Source: Mixta mediterraneensis
Lineage (GTDB): Bacteria; Pseudomonadota; Gammaproteobacteria; Enterobacterales; Enterobacteriaceae
Length of the DNA: 64,000 nucleotides
Direction of reading: 5' to 3'
NCBI RefSeq assembly: GCF_014946725.1
Contig: NZ_JACFXY010000009.1
Span: 1 to 64,000, forward strand
The translations under genes and the position numbers were made by a program. Positions within the stretch are counted from its first letter, which is position 1; every line of letters begins with the position of its first letter. The notes under the pieces are model-generated. The model did not search any database. It saw nothing but the letters and a program-made list of their open reading frames with translations, and was not told the DNA's origin. Below, piece by piece: positions 61,451 through 64,000 of this stretch.

Positions 61451-62551
61451 TTAACGTTCGTCGCGACGCCCGCCCGCTGCCGCCCAGATACGACGAATAT
61501 GTACCGTTACTTCTTCACGATCGTGATAAAGCTGGCGTGCACGGATCTGAGCATTAATGCCGTTCTCCTGCAGCTTTTCTTCCATCATCGCCAGGTTTTG
61601 CGTCACTTCTTCATAACGCTTTTTCATTGGCAGCTTCAGATTGAATATCGCTTCACGGCACCAGCCATTTACCACCCATTCTGTCATCAGGTTCGCCACG
61701 CGTACCGGTTTTTCCACCATGTCGCAGACCAGCCAGCTGATATTGCTGCGTGGTGGACGGAATTTAAAGCCGTCTGCGCGCTCATGCATAACCTGACCGG
61801 TGTCCATCAGAGCCGGTGCCATGGGGCCATTATCCACGGCATAAACCATCATGCTGCGCTTTACTAACTGATAGGTCCAGCCGCCAGGACATGCACCGAG
61901 ATCGACGGCATACATGCCGCTCGCTAAGCGTTCATCCCACTCATCTGCCGGAATAAAGACATGAAAAGCTTCTTCCAGCTTCAGCGTTGAACGACTTGGC
62001 GCATCAGAAGGGAACCTGAGACGCGGGATCCCCATATAGAAAGGTGAGCTGTTTTCCGGATAGGAATACCCTACATAGCAGGTCCCCGGTGCGATGAAAA
62101 AGACATGCACCACCGGACGTTTTGGGCTTTCGTAATTCAACAGGATTTTGTGGTCACGTAGACTGGCACGCAGCGGCACGGTAAACTTGCGGCAGAATTT
62201 GGTTAGCTCTTTGGCTTCGTTAGTATCCGGCACTTCCACACGCAATTCGCCGCCCTTCTCAACCACGCCAGTGAGCATCCCGACAACCGGTGAGATACGA
62301 TCTTCCTGCGGCAGGTCACACAACAGTTCGCCGACAACTAACATCTGGCGAGCAAAAATTAGCTGAGCAAAAGGCAAATCCCGGACCAGACGATCGGCAT
62401 CCTCATGCTGATAACATTCAAACAGCACATAACCTGACTCGTCTTTAACCCGCGGGAAGCCGTAGACTTCGCGCTCTGCAGCCTTTGCCGCAATTTCAGC
62501 GGCACACTCTTTTTCAAAGCCGGGACGGCAATACAGCAAAACTTTATTCAT
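61451..62551 (-). CDS. rlmM: 23S rRNA 2'-O-ribose C2498 methyltransferase RlmM
   Basis: RlmM methylates C2498 of 23S rRNA. The 366-residue product has an N-terminal THUMP-like part ([18 protein letters not shown]) and a Rossmann methyltransferase domain with [19 protein letters not shown] (about residue 218) and the catalytic K-D-K-E residues ([34 protein letters not shown]). It overlaps ygdD by 8 bases. Confidence 0.96.
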   Translation of the reverse strand: MNKVLLYCRPGFEKECAAEIAAKAAEREVYGFPRVKDESGYVLFECYQHEDADRLVRDLPFAQLIFARQMLVVGELLCDLPQEDRISPVVGMLTGVVEKGGELRVEVPDTNEAKELTKFCRKFTVPLRASLRDHKILLNYESPKRPVVHVFFIAPGTCYVGYSYPENSSPFYMGIPRLRFPSDAPSRSTLKLEEAFHVFIPADEWDERLASGMYAVDLGACPGGWTYQLVKRSMMVYAVDNGPMAPALMDTGQVMHERADGFKFRPPRSNISWLVCDMVEKPVRVANLMTEWVVNGWCREAIFNLKLPMKKRYEEVTQNLAMMEEKLQENGINAQIRARQLYHDREEVTVHIRRIWAAAGGRRDER

Positions 62552-62939
62552 GGCGATCTGCCTTTCGTTTCAGACGCAGCGCGCCAATCAACATCAAAAA
62601 CCAACCAACGAGAAAGCACAGCCCGCCAGCTGGGGTGACAAAAACCCAAAACTTCAAATGCGACAGCGCCAGGCAATACAGACTGCCGCTAAACAGCACA
62701 GTGCCCAGTGCCAGAAATGCACTACTCCAGTAAAACCAGATATTGGCGCGACGTAGCATCGCAGCGCCCAGTCCAGTCACCGCTAACGTGTGATAAGCCT
62801 GATACTCAAGCCCGGTGTGGATCCACGCCATTTCGGCGGGTCCAAGCGAGCGACTCAAAACATGGGCACCAAAAGCACCAAAAGCCACCAGTAAAAATCC
62901 ACTGATGGCGGCAAAAATAAACATGGCACGACTGGACAT
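62544..62939 (-). CDS. ygdD: DUF423 inner-membrane protein YgdD
   Basis: From the ATG at 62939 (GAGGG upstream) the product is 131 residues with four predicted membrane helices ([71 protein letters not shown]). GAFGAHVL and PAGGLCFL are conserved in the DUF423/YgdD family. Its function is unknown. It is in the gcvA-ygdD-rlmM order of enterobacteria. Confidence 0.93.
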   Translation of the reverse strand: MSSRAMFIFAAISGFLLVAFGAFGAHVLSRSLGPAEMAWIHTGLEYQAYHTLAVTGLGAAMLRRANIWFYWSSAFLALGTVLFSGSLYCLALSHLKFWVFVTPAGGLCFLVGWFLMLIGALRLKRKADRHE

Positions 62940-62988
62940 CAAACTACCCTCAAGGTGTATCTGCACGTCGCTGTGCAGAAATCAACAT

Positions 62989-63906
62989 TTACTGATCGTA
63001 GCGAAAGCGGAATTTTTCTTGTTCGGTTGCGGCTTTTGCCAGAATCCACTGACGAAAAGCGGCTATTTTACCCAGTTCTGCCTGACTGTCATGACAAACC
63101 AGATAAAAAGCATTTTTACTGACTAATACGTCATTGAACGGGCAAATCAGTCGCCCGGCTTCAATTTCGCTTTGCGCCATCACATTGTTCGCTAGCGCAA
63201 CCCCCTGACCATGAATAGCGGCCTGTAAAACCATCGCGCTGTGGCTAAAAATCGGTCCTTGCTGAACGTTAATATGCTGCACACCCAGTTGACGAATATA
63301 GGATTGCCAGTCGCGACGCGAAGCATCATGCAACAAGGTAAAGCGCGACAGATCCAGGGGTGTTTTGAGCGGATTATCGCCAGTCATTAACGCGGGTGAG
63401 CAAACCGGTAACAGATATTCGGCATACAGCTTCTCAACGCGTAAACCCGGCCAGTTGCCGCGCCCATAGAAAATAGCCACATCGACATCGTCGGCTAATT
63501 TTTCTTCATCGCGGTCAACAGCCTGGATACGCACATCGATTCCCGGATAAGCCATATTAAAGCTAGAGAGGCGCGGAACCAGCCACTGAATAGCGAAACT
63601 GGGCAACAGACTAACCGTCAATGCGCCTTTTGCGCTGCGGGCCTGTAATTTGCGCGTCGCTTCGTTAATCGCGGAAAAAATCTCCTTGATGTCTAAATAG
63701 TAGCTTTGCCCTTCTTCTGTTAGTAAAAGCGAACGATTCCTCCGGCGAAATAGCTTTAAGCCAAGGAAATCTTCCAGGGATTTTATCTGATGGCTTACAG
63801 CTGCCTGGGTGACAAATAGCTCTTCAGCCGCTTTTGTGAAACTTAAATGGCGCGCAGCTGCGTCAAAAACACGCAGTGCGTTAAGAGGAGGAAGACGTTT
63901 CGACAT
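62989..63906 (-). CDS. gcvA: glycine cleavage transcriptional regulator GcvA
   Basis: GcvA is a LysR-type regulator that activates gcvTHP with glycine and controls gcvB. From the ATG at 63906 (GGTTTTCC... region upstream) the product is 305 residues, the E. coli length. The helix-turn-helix is FTKAAEELFVTQAAVSHQIKSLEDFLGLKLFRR (residues about 22-55), and the ligand-binding domain is almost the E. coli sequence. A start 15 codons upstream was rejected. Confidence 0.97.
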   Translation of the reverse strand: MSKRLPPLNALRVFDAAARHLSFTKAAEELFVTQAAVSHQIKSLEDFLGLKLFRRRNRSLLLTEEGQSYYLDIKEIFSAINEATRKLQARSAKGALTVSLLPSFAIQWLVPRLSSFNMAYPGIDVRIQAVDRDEEKLADDVDVAIFYGRGNWPGLRVEKLYAEYLLPVCSPALMTGDNPLKTPLDLSRFTLLHDASRRDWQSYIRQLGVQHINVQQGPIFSHSAMVLQAAIHGQGVALANNVMAQSEIEAGRLICPFNDVLVSKNAFYLVCHDSQAELGKIAAFRQWILAKAATEQEKFRFRYDQ

Positions 63907-64000
63907 GGTTTTCCGTATCCGGACTGGCAGTAAATACCAAAGCTTATACAAAGCCTTTACGTATTAGAATTTTTAATCCGATACATTATAATTTGTCCAT
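63907..64000. promoter_or_regulatory. gcvA control region and probable start of the gcvB promoter
   Basis: In related bacteria the sRNA gcvB is divergent from gcvA just here. TATAAT at 63987-63992 is a good plus-strand -10, with transcription expected to begin at the window end. The sRNA itself would lie beyond 64000, so it cannot be confirmed. Confidence 0.4.

Overview
The window is a bacterial chromosome segment from the order Enterobacterales, most likely the Erwiniaceae (a Pantoea, Mixta or Erwinia-like organism). The backbone order mutS, rpoS-nlpD-pcm-surE-truD-ispF-ispD-ftsB, cys genes, queD, queE, eno-pyrG-mazG-relA-(rlmD)/barA, gar/gud genes, yqcA-truC-yqcC-csrB-syd, queF, ppnN, xni, rlmM-ygdD-gcvA is that of Escherichia coli with Erwiniaceae-type differences: cysG joined to cysDNC, a periplasmic-type pyrophosphatase by queD, the galactarate/glucarate genes in one block, and no CRISPR-cas next to iap. 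The genus call is inference.

Region 1-2700 is a stack of insertion sequences: an IS21-like end repeat, then an IS1 relative (8-bp target duplication) split by an IS3-family element (3-bp duplication). Region 2881-3966 holds an exported choloylglycine hydrolase/penicillin V acylase-like gene. Region about 4255-12640 is the early half of a Rac-like lambdoid prophage: truncated dnaC-like gene, replication gene with iteron-like repeats, ydaT, ydaS, a CI-like repressor with operators, small early genes, a damaged recE/annealing-protein pair, gp157, xis and int. No head, tail or lysis genes are present. The integrase ends 4 bases before the start of mutS, and the first codons of mutS look replaced by element DNA.

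Region 12641-34300 carries mismatch repair, the stationary-phase sigma factor and its neighbours, isoprenoid and division genes, and the complete set of sulfate-assimilation genes (cysGDNC and cysJIH). cysD and cysJ are each broken by a short exact tandem duplication (14 and 10 bp). Region 34300-45300 carries queE, eno, pyrG, mazG, relA, an old rlmD pseudogene and barA. Region 45300-54400 is a galactarate/glucarate block in which garD, garL, garR, garK, gudP and gudX are intact and gudD has a 1-bp frameshift. Glycerate 2-phosphate from this path feeds directly into enolase, also encoded here. Region 54400-64000 holds yqcA, truC, yqcC, the sRNA gene csrB (target of BarA-UvrY signalling), syd, queF, ppnN, xni split by IS903, rlmM, ygdD and gcvA.

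The overall picture is a free-living-type gene set carrying several fresh and a few old lesions: cysD, cysJ, gudD, xni, a pyrophosphatase gene and rlmD are all damaged. The most noteworthy arrangement is xis-int-mutS as an apparent transcription unit, which resembles in principle the Streptococcus pyogenes islands that control the mutSL operon.
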